DNA from: Pseudevernia furfuracea
Lineage: Eukaryota; Ascomycota; Lecanoromycetes; Lecanorales; Parmeliaceae
Assembly (NCBI GenBank): GCA_022315425.1
Contig: JAIUPT010000038.1
Coordinates: 1,240,001 to 1,304,000, forward strand
DNA: 64,000 nucleotides
Direction of reading: 5' to 3'
Positions 21,748-32,577 of the stretch are shown piece by piece. Within the stretch, counting starts at the first letter, position 1, and every line of letters starts with the position of its first letter. The notes beneath the pieces are model-generated. The model ran no database searches. It was given only the letters and a program-made list of their open reading frames with translations, and was not told where the DNA came from. The translations under genes and the position numbers were made by a program.

Positions 21748-24700
21748 ATGCCTCCCCCACCGCATACGAAACCAGAGAATGTGCTCAAGGTAAGCCTCCG
21801 TGCGCTCCTTTCGGCCGCCCAAACCGCACTATGATGGATGGCTAACATATTGTGAACACTAGCGAGCACAAGAACTCATTGCTGTCGAGCAGTCTCCAGC
21901 TGCCCTCACTATCCTACACGAACATGTCACGTCTAAAAGATCCAGAAACAGCCCCATCACATCTCTTGAACCTGTAATGATACAGTTCGTTGAGCTCTGT
22001 GTAGACCTCAAGAAAGGTAAATTGGCGAAAGATGGACTCTACCAATACAAGAACACTGCACAGAACACGAATGTTGGCACGATCGAGGTACGTGGATTCG
22101 CAATGTATTCAGCATAAGATTAGGAGCTGAATCAAATTCCGTGCAGCTCGTCCTCAAAAAATTCATCGAACTTGCAGAGGCCAAGGTCACGGAAGCTCAA
22201 GCAAAAGCGGACCAGGTCCAGTCGACCCTCGAGCCTACTGCTTCCGGTGCGAACGTGGAGGATCTCGAGGCTATAGAGACGCCAGAATCGATACTATTGT
22301 CCACTGTCTCAGGCGAACAATCTAGAGATCGAACAGACAGAGCTATCGTTACACCATGGTTGAAGTTTCTGTGGGAGACCTACCGTACCGTGTTGGAAAT
22401 ACTGAAGAATAATGCACGACTGGAGGTCATGTACCAGTCTACAGCCATGCTAGCATTTACGTTCTGTCAGCATTTCGCCCGCAAGACAGAATTCAGAAGA
22501 CTTTGCGAGCTACTACGGAATCACGTCCAGAATGCGGCCAAGTACCAGTCACAGATGCATGCCATCAACCTGAATGATCCCGATACCCTGCAGCGTCACC
22601 TCGATACGCGTTTCCAACAACTTAATGTTGCTGTAGAGCTCGAGCTATGGCAAGAAGCTTTCCGCAGCGTGGAGGACATTCACACTCTCCTCAGCTTGAG
22701 CAAACGCCCAGCGAAGAACATTATGATGGCGAATTACTATGAGAAGCTTACTCGGATATTCCTTGTCAGCGAAAACTACTTGTTTCATGCTGCATCTTGG
22801 AGCAGATACTATAATCTCCTTCGTCAATCTGCGAACACGGTTGCCTCGGGCCAAAGTTTGAAGAAAGACAACCCTGCAGTAACGGAAGCGGATATGAGCA
22901 GGGCGGCATCCTTCGTCCTACTCTCGGCGCTTTCAATTCCCGTCATAAGCACGTCTCGGTCCCGTGGAGCTCTCATTGATGTTGATGAGGCTCGCAAGAA
23001 CAAGAACAATCGCCTCACCAACCTGCTCGGCATGTCCCATGCGCCAACCAGGGCTGTTCTTTTCAAGGACGCTATGAGCAAAGGACTCCTGAAACGCGCC
23101 AAACCAGAAATCCGGGAGCTCTATCAGATCCTGGAGGTCGACTTTCACCCTCTATCTATCTGTAAAAAGATATCGCCAATCCTCGCACAAATTGGCGCAG
23201 ATTCCGAGATGGAGAAATATGTGTTGCCTTTACAGCAAGTCATATTGACGAGGTTGTTTCAGCAGTTGTCGCAGGTATATGAGTCTGTGGAATTGAGCTA
23301 CGTTCACCAGCTCGCCCAGTTCCCTGAACCCTTTCAAGTAACCGCTGCCTCCATCGAGAAGTTCATCATGAACGGATGCAAGAAAGGTGATCTGGCAATC
23401 CGGATCGATCATGCTACTGGTGTTCTTACCTTCGACTCGGATGTCTTCTCGTCCGCCAAAGCTCTTCATCCTGGGAGCGGCTCTGGCTCCGCCGAGATTG
23501 AGACAAGTTCAGTTCAACGGTTGCAGCGCACCCCAGCGGAAATCGTTCGATCCCAACTCACTCGCCTAGCAAAGACACTCTATGTCACCTGTCAATACGT
23601 TGATCCCGAGTATAACGAGGCTCGGCAACAGGCTAAGGCTGCAGCACTCTCGAGAGCGCAAGTCGGCGCCGAACAAGAGCACCAGGATACTCTGGCAAGA
23701 CGAGCCATCATAGAGAAGAAGAAGGAGCTGGCCTCCGATGCACTCCAGAAGAAGCAGAAGGAGGAAGAGACGCGGAAGCGGATTGTTGCTCAACAGCGCC
23801 AAGAAGCCGAAGCTTTGCGATTGGCTGAAGAGCACAAGGAGCGCGAACGTAAACGCATGAAGGATGAACAAGATCGCATTCGCCGGGAGAATAACGAGAA
23901 AGAGCTTAGTGACCTTGTAAAGAAAGGCATCAACATTGGAGATGTTGATGTGAAAGATCTCGATAGTAATCAACTCCGACTTCTGAGGATCTCTCAGCTT
24001 GAAAAGGAGAAGAACGATCTCTTCAAGAATCTCAGAGTCACCGGAAAACGAATCGATCATTTGGAGCGCGCCTTCCGGAAGGAGGAGATCAAGCTTCTGC
24101 CAAAAGACTACGAGGCACAACGCGAAGGAGACTTTGCTGCTTATGAGAAATCGAAAGCAGAGACGTTGAAGGAGTCGGAGCGAAAGCACAAGGAGGATGT
24201 GTCGCTCAAGCATCGACTTAGTCGGCTGCTGCCAGTCTATGAACAATTCCACAAGGACCTCAAGGAGCGTCGTCATGATGAGTTTGAAAAGCGGAGGAAG
24301 GCAGCAGATCGAGAATTTCAGAATGCCGTGGACAAGCGAAAGCGTGAAGCGCGTGAACGGAAAGCTCGCGAACAAAGGGAATTTGAAGAGATCGAGAGAC
24401 GAGCCCAGGAGGAAGAGGAAAGGATAGCCCGAGAAGCCGAGGAAAAGGCAGCCGCCGAAGAAGAGAAGAAACGTCTATTGGCAGAGGCCAGGGCAAAGAG
24501 AGATACGGAACGAAGGTAAGCTCTACATCTTCCTAACCCAGCTCATACATAACACACGTTAACCTCGTTCCCAGGGAACTTGATGAGAAAGCTGCCATTC
24601 AACGCCAGAAGGAAGAAGCGGCAGAAGCTAAGATTAAAGCTATGAGAAGCGGTGCACGTGGCCCAGAACGCTCAACACCTATCCGACCTGCCGAAACAAC

Positions 24701-25223
24701 GCGCACCGAGCCTTCCGAGCGGCCACTGGGGCCTCCAAAGCTTGCTCTTGCCGGTAGTAAACCCACATGGAGAGACAGGGAAGCCGCGCGCAAACAAGCT
24801 GAAGCTGCAGGAGGTGCCCCTCGACCTGCCGCCCCACCGACAGATATCGCCACGGAGCAAGTACAGTTGCCAAAAAAGACAGATGGATATGTCCCACCAG
24901 CCCGTCGTCCAGGCGATGCCGCTCCTCGTGGCCGGAGTGATGCAGCACCATCCCCTGCTCTAGAGGAAAGTTCTGGCGGACAGCCACCTACAAAATGGCG
25001 CCCTAGTGGTCCGCGTGACGGTTTAGGCCGTGATGGCTCACCAGCTGACAGACCTACGCCCAGGTTCTTGGACGGGTTGAGGAGTGCTCCAGGTAGGGAT
25101 TCGAGTCCTGCTGAAGGTGGGAGACCTCTGTCCTCATCGGGAACGGCGAGGACAGAGAGTCCGGCCAACGAAAAACCTGCACCTGGGAAGTATGTGCCTG
25201 TGCATCTGAGAAACAGGGGGTGA
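21748..25223 (+). CDS. TIF32: Eukaryotic translation initiation factor 3 subunit A
   Basis: Exons 21748-21789, 21863-22087, 22147-24515 and 24575-25223; 1094 aa. The start MPPPPHTKPENVLKRAQELI and the helical repeats up to about residue 330 are typical of eIF3a. The PCI domain follows (YVHQLAQFPEPFQVTAASIE to DLAIRIDHATGVLTFDSDVF, about 415-470). Next come a very long charged coiled coil (about 540-900, rich in KKE, RRAQ and EER) and a Pro/Gly/Arg-rich tail ending GKYVPVHLRNRG. eIF3a is the scaffold subunit of eIF3, which binds the 40S subunit and promotes mRNA recruitment and scanning. The first exon is only 42 nt. Confidence 0.97.
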
Positions 25224-25601
25224 ATAATCGGGATCACTCTGAGAATACGATTGTAGTGGCAAGTGGAGACAGTGGCATTTTCTTGAGCTGTGGTTTATTA
25301 GACGGTACATTTAGCTTCAGAGCACCCACACTCAACAGCAGTGTCATTACTATTCAGGTCGCGTCGGCGTATATTGCTGGTGCTAGTATTGATTGAAAAG
25401 TATTTCTCGGCGATGTCTGAGTGTGATTGGTAGTGTCGTTCAGCCAACAGACAGGAATGGCTATCTATCAAGAACTTCCAACAGTTTACAGGGTATTCCC
25501 ATAATTTCATCTACTTGGTATCTAAAGTCAATTCATACAAGATGGTATCAACGCTTCCCTTCCCGTGCTAGGACGCATTTCCTACCCTTCCTCTCCGGCC
25601 A
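25224..25601. other. Convergent intergenic region
   Basis: 378 bp between the eIF3a stop and the stop of the minus-strand unknown gene; nothing recognised. Confidence 0.45.
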
Positions 25602-26918
25602 TCATGCTGCACCAACCTCTACTCCGGCCATCCCACCAGCCAACCTCTTTCTCCAGGATGCACAAACTTCCTCAAACCCGCCCACCACCTCTCCACAAAC
25701 TCTCGCACACTCTCTCCCTGCCAACCGGCCTTCCCAGTTCCCCTTTTCCACCCAGTGAATCGCCGTCTCCCTCGCTTCCGTCTCCCTTCGTATCTCGATC
25801 ACTATTTCTCTGGCCGCTCGTAATCTCCGTGATGCCAATGACGTGGTTTGACGCATCATGTGCAATGTGTCGCTGAGGTAAGTGAGAATGGATGTGAGGT
25901 CCGCGGTCGAGGCGTGCAGATTGTGAAGAGATGAGAGCGTATGAGACGAAGGTGTAGGGAGAGCAAGAACAAGGGAGGTCAAGAGCGGGAGCAGGTCATC
26001 AATGAAATTTTGGTCCGGAGGAGCAGAGAGTGGAGAGACTAGGGGATGCGTCAAGGTTAACAGCATGCGGGTTTGGTGAGAGAGATGCGTTGATAGAGCT
26101 GTGTGGGCTGTGATGAGACTAAATGAAGACGAACAAGGGTCAGCAACCCGGTTCAGTCTTATCGGACCTGAAGGTAGCACGTACCGAGTTGCGCCGTTCT
26201 CGACGCCAGCTTGGGTGCCCAAGTCTCTAAGGGAGTTAGCCATGCGTTGTACGATCTCATCTGCATCGCTACCATTGGCTTCGGTGCCTCGGCGTACGAG
26301 ACTTTCGACACTGGCCAGGCGAGCCTCGAGAGAAGGAGCGATGCCATGCGTGTCCTCCAGATCGCTATCATTGCCATAGTCTGAGCCGTCATACTGCGAG
26401 TTTTTCCGTGTCTTTCTAGAGCGTAGCGATTGTCTTGGAGGGCTTAGGGAGAGATCAGATGTAGCTGGTCTGATTGGGGATATAGATATTGCATGCCGGT
26501 TTTTATTTCCGTTCCTGAATATTGGATGCTCATTTTCTTTTGATTGATCATTACGAACTGCTTGTGCTCGTCCATATAGGTCTTCTGGTACTCCGTCCCC
26601 AAGCTCATGCCCATTCTCGTCCTCTTCGTCGAAGGCTTCCGCCAACTCGTCTGCTAAATTTCCGAGGCCGTTTGCACTTTCGGAATCTATCAGATCGTCA
26701 AAGCCATTGGAGGATTCGAAGTATCCGCCCGTGTCGTGGGAGGCAATAGGCCGAGGAGTCGACGGAGATGTTACCGAGCATTGAGACGACCTTCGGCTGT
26801 TGGAGGGCTGCTTGATGCTATAGGCATTGCTTTGAGGACTCGCAGATGTGAAAGATAGATCGATAGCAATACTTGAGGACTTGCGGCGCCGTGTTGGCGT
26901 TGGAGGGGACGATGGCAT
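25602..26918 (-). CDS. Unknown protein, Ser-rich N-terminus with helical C-terminus
   Basis: Exons (complement) 26185-26918 and 25602-26118; 416 aa. I do not recognise the family. The first 180 residues are Ser/Pro-rich and low complexity, starting MPSSPPTPTRRRKSSSIAID, with an acidic stretch LADELAEAFDEEDE. The C-terminal 220 residues look helical and leucine-rich (LITAHTALSTHLSHQTRMLL, LHMMRQTTSLASRRLRAAR) and include a Trp-bearing stretch IHWVEKGNWEGR. The 66-nt intron 26119-26184 is a multiple of three, so retention would add 22 residues without a stop. The open frame runs upstream of the ATG without another ATG. It is divergent to NAA20 (668 bp). Confidence 0.75.
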   Translation of the reverse strand: MPSSPPTPTRRRKSSSIAIDLSFTSASPQSNAYSIKQPSNSRRSSQCSVTSPSTPRPIASHDTGGYFESSNGFDDLIDSESANGLGNLADELAEAFDEEDENGHELGDGVPEDLYGRAQAVRNDQSKENEHPIFRNGNKNRHAISISPIRPATSDLSLSPPRQSLRSRKTRKNSQYDGSDYGNDSDLEDTHGIAPSLEARLASVESLVRRGTEANGSDADEIVQRMANSLRDLGTQAGVENGATRYVLPSGPIRLNRVADPCSSSFSLITAHTALSTHLSHQTRMLLTLTHPLVSPLSAPPDQNFIDDLLPLLTSLVLALPTPSSHTLSSLHNLHASTADLTSILTYLSDTLHMMRQTTSLASRRLRAAREIVIEIRRETEARETAIHWVEKGNWEGRLAGRECARVCGEVVGGFEEVCASWRKRLAGGMAGVEVGAA

Positions 26919-27586
26919 CGACGTTTGTTGGGCTTTGGCGTCACACCAAGAAACTTGCAAGCTATCTCTTGGTCACTGCAAGTTATGCTATTGACCGTTT
27001 CAAGGGTATCTCACAAAGATGCAGGTATGCAAGTTTGATCTCTGGTATTGTTAGCTGGGCGAGGCTGTCACTCTGTCCGGCTAGCACATAATATTTTTTA
27101 AAGCTTACTGCTGCAGAGGGGGAGTATTTAATGTAAGCAAGAATGGGTAAGTAGCAAAGCAGCAAAGCAGCAAAGCAGTGGTATGTACGGAGATGGAGGT
27201 TTCTTTAAAAACAATGGGAGATGAATTGGAGATGAAGGTCAAAGGAGAAGAAGAATCAATGGATTCAAATCAGAAGTCATAGGTACTCATAGGCCTCGGA
27301 AGTGAAGAATGGTTGCTAGCGCCATACTATAGCGCCCGCTGTCAAAGCGGATGATGTGCAGCAGCAGGCTTGCAATAACTCGTAATATGTAATAATAATA
27401 ATTTACAAGATACCTTACCTTACTGTACTACTAGTACCAACTTCCTGTATTATAATAATAATCATTTAGGTATGACTACCTATGATGATCATTATCATCA
27501 TTATCATGAAGATCAATTTTATTATAAAAGTTTTATAAAAGTTTTATACAAGTTTTTGTTGCAACCACACAGACTTTGCCGCTGCC
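26919..27586. promoter_or_regulatory. Divergent promoter region with AT-rich and short tandem repeats
   Basis: 668 bp between two divergent starts. It contains three copies of an 8-mer AGCAAAGC at 27153-27176. An AT-rich tract with repeated ATTATCAT- and AAAGTTTTAT-type units (about 27,380-27,560) lies just before the NAA20 start. Confidence 0.5.
27153..27176. repeat. Tandem 8-mer x3
   Basis: AGCAAAGC repeated three times in a row, in noncoding DNA. Confidence 0.85.
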
Positions 27587-28279
27587 ATGACCTCCCTTCG
27601 CGCCTTTCAGCCACAAGACCTGCTGAAAATGAATCTCACAAATCTTGACCCTCTCACTGAGAACTACAATGTCGACTTCTATATGCACTACCTCACCAAA
27701 TGGCCTTCGCTTTTCACAGTGGCCGAAGACCAGTACGGCAACGTTACAGGCTATAGTAAGTTTTCAATCCGCTCTTCGTGCATTCCATCTCACTAAAGGC
27801 AAAATCAGTGATGGGCAAAGTTGAAGAAGACCCACCGTGGCGAAAATTCACAGAACACTACCTACCGTGGCACGGTCACGTCACTGCTCTCACAGTTGCT
27901 CCGCAACATAGGAGATCAGGCCTCGCTCAAAGCCTGACCAAGGCTCTAGAGCGCGGATGCGAAGAACACAATGCATGGTTCGTAGACCTGTTTGTCCGAG
28001 AAGGGAACAAGACGGCCGTTGGCTTGTACCAAGGTTTAGGGTATGAAGAGCCTCGGGTTTGTCCTTGAGCTCAAGAATGATCGCTTAAGAGGTTCTACCA
28101 ACAGATATAGTGTCTTTCGGCGGGTAGTTGATTATTATAACGACGATCCCACCGGTCGAAAAGCAGGGGAGGATGCATTTGACATGCGGAAACCCCTGAG
28201 CAGAGATAAAAGGTTGAAACATATCAGGAAGAATGGGGAGAATTTCAGAGTGGAACCGGAAGACTTGTATCATGGATGA
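27587..28279 (+). CDS. NAT3: N-terminal acetyltransferase B catalytic subunit (NAA20)
   Basis: Exons 27587-27755, 27809-28040 and 28105-28279; 191 aa. The protein begins MTSLRAFQPQDLLKMNLTNL and has NVDFYMHYLTKWPSLF, then the GNAT core VTALTVAPQHRRSGLAQSL, where RRSGLA is the acetyl-CoA loop (about 102-107), and WFVDLFVREGNKTAVGLYQG. It ends with the NatB-specific MRKPLSRDKRLKHIR and PEDLYHG. NatB acetylates proteins starting Met-Asp, Met-Glu, Met-Asn or Met-Gln while they leave the ribosome; the auxiliary subunit is elsewhere. Length and sequence agree with fungal NAA20. Confidence 0.96.
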
Positions 28280-28716
28280 TGCCATGAGCCGACAAAGACT
28301 CTACTGATTGCGTATCACCGCTGTCGGTAAAGAGCTTATATCTGCAACATCGTACTTAACTTGTCGCGATCGAAGTACGATCATCGGGATGGCTAAGGTA
28401 CGGCGAATTAGCGATTGCAGTGAGGACGCTACAGCACGGAATTTTGATTGTTGGAAGCTTATTCAGCCTGGAGAACACGAGAAACATTTCACGAATTGGA
28501 CTGGAAGTTATGTCTGTAGAAAATAAGGAGCTTTCATGCCCTGGAAGTACAGCGCTTTTCAGGCGCTCGTAGAAGCTTGATGGTCTATGCAGTAGAGTAC
28601 CAGGTGTCTCCAACTCAAGAAAGAAAACGGGAAAAGCAGTGACTGCCTCGTAATCAAAACAATTTATAGAAACCATTACTCAAGCCCTTGATTACCAATC
28701 CACACCCAGGAATCCA
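28280..28716. other. Convergent intergenic region
   Basis: 437 bp between NAA20 and the next minus-strand stop; no gene seen. Confidence 0.45.
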
Positions 28717-31188
28717 TCACGACTTTGTCCTCCAATGCTCTTGTCGATCCTGCTTCTTCAGCGTAGCCTCAATCACTAATTCTTCCGCCCCATCAAAAGT
28801 AACGGTGACCTGGATCTTCTTGATGCCCTTGGCTCTTCCTTCGGGTTCTCGATGCACGGGCCTATGTTGGTCGCTTTTGTGGTCACTAGCCGGCGATGAA
28901 TCCGTCCTAGTCCCCGTACACTTCGGAGACAAGTTTACCACCTTCGATCGGAGTTGGTGAGAAGGGTCCGGATTGGCAGCGGACTCCTGTTCTGGTCTCG
29001 CAGTCCCAGAACCTGACGAGACTTGCTCGGGTCTATCATCGACATTTGGTTTCACTGAGTCTGCATATGATGAGGTATATGACCGCATGCGAGAGAGCTC
29101 CTTCACCGCTGGCCATTGAGGTTGGAGAGACTGCAGAACGTCGCCCGATGTGGGCGATTCGAAGCTTGGGTCCATGGATCCTAATCGTGAGGGATCCCTT
29201 GGCTGCGTGCCAGACGGGCCTGTCCTTGTCGGGCTTTGCGCGTGTCCAATCACGTCTTTGACGACCTGATGAGAATTCTTCAATAGCCACCCCTCCGTAA
29301 TCTTTAAGCTGGTGGCACGAGAATCTTGCGGGCGCTCTGGCGCCCTCCGAATTTGCTCAAGAACTTGTCGCTCGTTCATTTCCTGTGGAGATGTCATAAG
29401 TTGACCGCAGGGCTCGCTAGATGCTTTGTAATAAGGCGTTCTAGCATCGATAGCCTGTTGACCCAGTGGACCTTGATTCGGGGGGGTCTTTGATTTCGGA
29501 GCGTTCTCATCCTCGTCGTGTCCACATTCAACACCCTCAACAAACGTGTGTGACTTGCTGACCCTTCCTGAGAGCTCAATTTCGTCAGAAGTAGGATCGT
29601 GCTGAGCGGGCCAGGTGGATCTTGAGGTCTCGTCGTTGCCACGGCCTCCTTTCGATAAGTGTTGAACCACTGATTGCTTGTCTACCAGGGCCACCTTGTA
29701 CCAGGGAAACTTCTTTAAAAAGGATGTCGATCTTGAGGCAGACCGCGTCGAGTCCTTGGTATTGGAGCTGGACCGGCGCAAGACCGTAACTTTCGAAAGA
29801 GCCGCGGAGTCCTGGCCAAGCTGCTCATCTCTGGGAATAGTTAGGTCAAGGCCTGACTTGGATGTTGCGTCTTCATGAGACGGTGGCGATTTCGTTGACT
29901 CATGGTCCTGCTTGCTGCTGCGGTAATCCCGTGCATCATTCGGCCAAGTTCCAGGGAGGGCTTCTCGTTGAATCTGGCTGTGATTACTCCTGGAGCGGCC
30001 AAGATGGTGCAGAGTCCATGCTCGTCGCTGTCCTGTAGGGGTTGCCAGTTCTGTCTTCAGGTAACGTACCTCGAAATCTGAACTTGATCGTTGAGCAGTA
30101 TTGATGGCAGGACTGCGTCTCGCTTGTCGTTGCCTTCGCTTTTGTGACCCGCTATACATAAAATTTCTAGGCTCCTTCTGCTTCACGTGAGGCAGGACGT
30201 CTTGCCCGACCGAATGCTGCGATTCGCTCCGCCTTTCGGCAATTGAGACTGAAAGAGACCCGCTGTACGATGGCACTTTCTTAAGACGAGGCGTCTCGCT
30301 CGAAGAGTCACTTCTGCTGTCCAGTCTCGTATCGCGAATGTGGACTCCGGATCCCATGGTGTGAGATGTAAATTCGTCGCCGTTGTAGACTTTGCCAAAC
30401 GTGTCACCTCCCACCCAGCCTCGCTCGACCATCGAACTCAACTTATCGGCGATGCTTCTTCGCGGCTTCAAAGCTTGTTTATGACTGTAGCCCCTTTTAT
30501 GGTCCGAGGTCTGCCGGAGAAAATTCCAAGTGGCCCGAGGTTCGACCAGGTCTGTTTGGATGGCATGGGGACTCAAGATGGCTATTTCGGAAGGCGATGA
30601 ATTTTCCTCAGGCACATTATCAACTTGATCAACTTCTGATAGTGGACCATACGGCTTATTTGGCGCTGCGATATGGTCTTGTTTCCGCCAGGCATGGAGA
30701 GACGGTACGGTATCCTTGAATAGTAATTTTTGAGGCGGATTTTCTGCGCCTCTGCCCCTAATGTATAACCTGCTTGGCGTAGTTGGTCCAAGGGACGATT
30801 GCTGTTCCTGCAGTTGAAAGGAGGGCGCAGCATCTGAAGACCTTGCTAATCCTCCAGACGCACTGATAACAGTCCGATGGTCTTTCGAAAGGATCCCCGT
30901 GTGAAAGCGCTTGATGGTGCCGGTGCCAGGCATATCTGTGCCAGTCAGTACCGGCTTAAGCGCCAGGGAAGGCCTCGGTGGACTGCGCGATTTGTAGACA
31001 TGAAGCCCCGGGCATGGGGTGAGTGGGGAATGCTCGATTTGTGCCTGATTTGAGAAGCCTTGCAGGGCTCGGACGTGAGCAGCAACGAAGCCCTCTTGAA
31101 CCATAGGCCCTGTTGACTCGCAGTACGGCGAGTGATTACGTGTGATTGTGCTGGATATTGTCATCTTGAGTGTGCGTTCCTTCGTCAT
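28717..31188 (-). CDS. Unknown large disordered protein
   Basis: Single open frame; 823 aa from the ATG at 31188 (an alternative ATG is at 31164, and the frame is open to 31326). I recognise no domain. The composition is Ser/Arg/Gln/Pro-rich with little predicted fold. More conserved-looking islands are MVQEGFVAAHVRALQGFSNQ near the N-terminus, SIADKLSSMVERGWVGGDTF, a Ser-rich then FLKKFPWYKVALVDKQ stretch near the middle, and a C-terminal IKKIQVTVTFDGAEELVIEA that may form beta strands. The upstream extension (hydrophobic, Asn/Tyr-rich) looks like leader or intron rather than protein, which is why I start at 31188. Confidence 0.7.
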   Translation of the reverse strand: MTKERTLKMTISSTITRNHSPYCESTGPMVQEGFVAAHVRALQGFSNQAQIEHSPLTPCPGLHVYKSRSPPRPSLALKPVLTGTDMPGTGTIKRFHTGILSKDHRTVISASGGLARSSDAAPSFQLQEQQSSLGPTTPSRLYIRGRGAENPPQKLLFKDTVPSLHAWRKQDHIAAPNKPYGPLSEVDQVDNVPEENSSPSEIAILSPHAIQTDLVEPRATWNFLRQTSDHKRGYSHKQALKPRRSIADKLSSMVERGWVGGDTFGKVYNGDEFTSHTMGSGVHIRDTRLDSRSDSSSETPRLKKVPSYSGSLSVSIAERRSESQHSVGQDVLPHVKQKEPRNFMYSGSQKRRQRQARRSPAINTAQRSSSDFEVRYLKTELATPTGQRRAWTLHHLGRSRSNHSQIQREALPGTWPNDARDYRSSKQDHESTKSPPSHEDATSKSGLDLTIPRDEQLGQDSAALSKVTVLRRSSSNTKDSTRSASRSTSFLKKFPWYKVALVDKQSVVQHLSKGGRGNDETSRSTWPAQHDPTSDEIELSGRVSKSHTFVEGVECGHDEDENAPKSKTPPNQGPLGQQAIDARTPYYKASSEPCGQLMTSPQEMNERQVLEQIRRAPERPQDSRATSLKITEGWLLKNSHQVVKDVIGHAQSPTRTGPSGTQPRDPSRLGSMDPSFESPTSGDVLQSLQPQWPAVKELSRMRSYTSSYADSVKPNVDDRPEQVSSGSGTARPEQESAANPDPSHQLRSKVVNLSPKCTGTRTDSSPASDHKSDQHRPVHREPEGRAKGIKKIQVTVTFDGAEELVIEATLKKQDRQEHWRTKS

Positions 31189-31668
31189 GAGTGCTGCGGG
31201 CGGAAGGATATTATTGAAGAACAGATAGTATTTCCTAGCAATGTATAGAAATGAATGACCATGAATATTGACAATAAGTAGGCAACAATTCCAGTTGTTG
31301 AAAGTGCAATCAGCCAAGTCCCACACTCAGAATCAGTAAAGCTGCAGGCTTACTTCCTCGAGCTAGTAAAAATAGAAAGAGCTATCGACCTCACCCACAC
31401 TTCCAAGGAAAGCAGGTAAATGAATGGCTTGATAGGAGTGAGAAGCATACAGCCGTGGGTTGAGCGGTGAAGAGGACCTTGAAGATGGTGAGGCCTCCTA
31501 CTCAGATTAGGAAGACTGCAGATGAAAGGAATAGGTACTCAGAAATGCAGGATACAGAGGATGCGAAGATGGCGGGAAATTCAAGCAGACTACTAGACTG
31601 GAAGCCAAGCAATATAATCGGTATTCATCTTCCATGAGTACAAAATCGCACCTTGTAAACAGCAACGT
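31189..31668. other. Intergenic, upstream of the 28717-31188 gene
   Basis: 480 bp between two minus-strand genes; likely promoter and 5' UTR plus the ATP synthase delta 3' UTR. Confidence 0.45.
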
Positions 31669-32577
31669 CTACTTTAGTGATGCCTGCAAGCTCTCTAAGA
31701 CCTGCGCACGACTATCAGAACAACGGTTGCCGTGGGCATGAGTGCATAAGTATCTTACCTCAAGTTCTATTTTTGCCTCTGCAATGTCCTGCTCACTTCC
31801 GCTCCCTCCGGCTATCTTTTGAGCTTCAGTTATTTGAGATCGAACAGCCTGTGATGAAGCACTTGTCAACATGGTACAAAGCAGACCGAATCCTTGAGAA
31901 TACTTACGTCGGGGCTGAAGTCTTCCAAGGGAAATCCCTCCACGGCATTGATGCTGAGCTGAGAGTCTGGCTGCACAATGGCGAACCCTCCAGACACTGC
32001 GAAGATCATACTTTGTTAGTGCATTTCTCACAACCTCGTAAATCTTTCTATCCTTTTGGCACGAAGGCAAGTCTCCTTCCATCAACCAGCATTGAGGTTA
32101 CCCCTCGCTCACTTACAGAAAAATTGCTTGCTTCCACCGCTTTCTTCGATTATTTCAACAAGTCCGGGCTTCAATTGCTCAATTGAAGGCACATGGTTGG
32201 CTAGCACACCCATCTCTCCGGACTCCGCCGGTATATTGACTTGCACCCTGAGCATGAGCATTGGGTCAGCTCAAACTTTGGTCTCTGTGACGGGGGAGAA
32301 CCGCTGAGGAGTGACGGGGGAGGGATCACGCACACATCCGTAGACTTGTATATTGACTGACCGAACGATACAGTGTCAGCACTAGATCAATAGGTACGAG
32401 ATCTCGCGAATATGAACTACGACAATTGCTCGATTGAGGAGCACGCACCTGATGGGGAAGGGCGAGAGTGAGCTTGATCTTGTCTGACACGGCGTCCGCG
32501 TAGCCTCTTCGCTGCAGAGGTAATCGGAACGCTGACGGGCGAACGCGAGTGACAGCTTTCGCCACACGTAAAGACAT
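31669..32577 (-). CDS. ATP16: Mitochondrial F1F0-ATP synthase delta subunit
   Basis: Six exons (complement): 32449-32577, 32334-32356, 32117-32247, 31908-31996, 31759-31848, 31669-31701; 164 aa. It has an Arg-rich presequence (MSLRVAKAVTRVRPSAFRLP .. RRGYADA), the beta-sandwich VNIPAESGEMGVLANHVPSI and GFAIVQPDSQLSINAVEGFP, and a C-terminal helical hairpin (AVRSQITEAQKIAGGSGS.. VLESLQASLK). The subunit (bacterial epsilon equivalent) is part of the central stalk that couples rotation to ATP synthesis in the inner membrane. Exon 2 is a 23-nt micro-exon coding SIYKSTD and part of Val; the joins recover the family pattern. Confidence 0.95.

Noticed and set aside
23566..24375. 269-codon minus-strand frame, Leu-rich
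   Set aside because: Shadow of the eIF3a coiled coil (Lys/Glu codons read backwards give Leu/Phe).
24599..25237. Long minus-strand frame (212 codons)
   Set aside because: It mirrors the Pro/Arg-rich tail of eIF3a, whose plus-strand frame continues the family protein.
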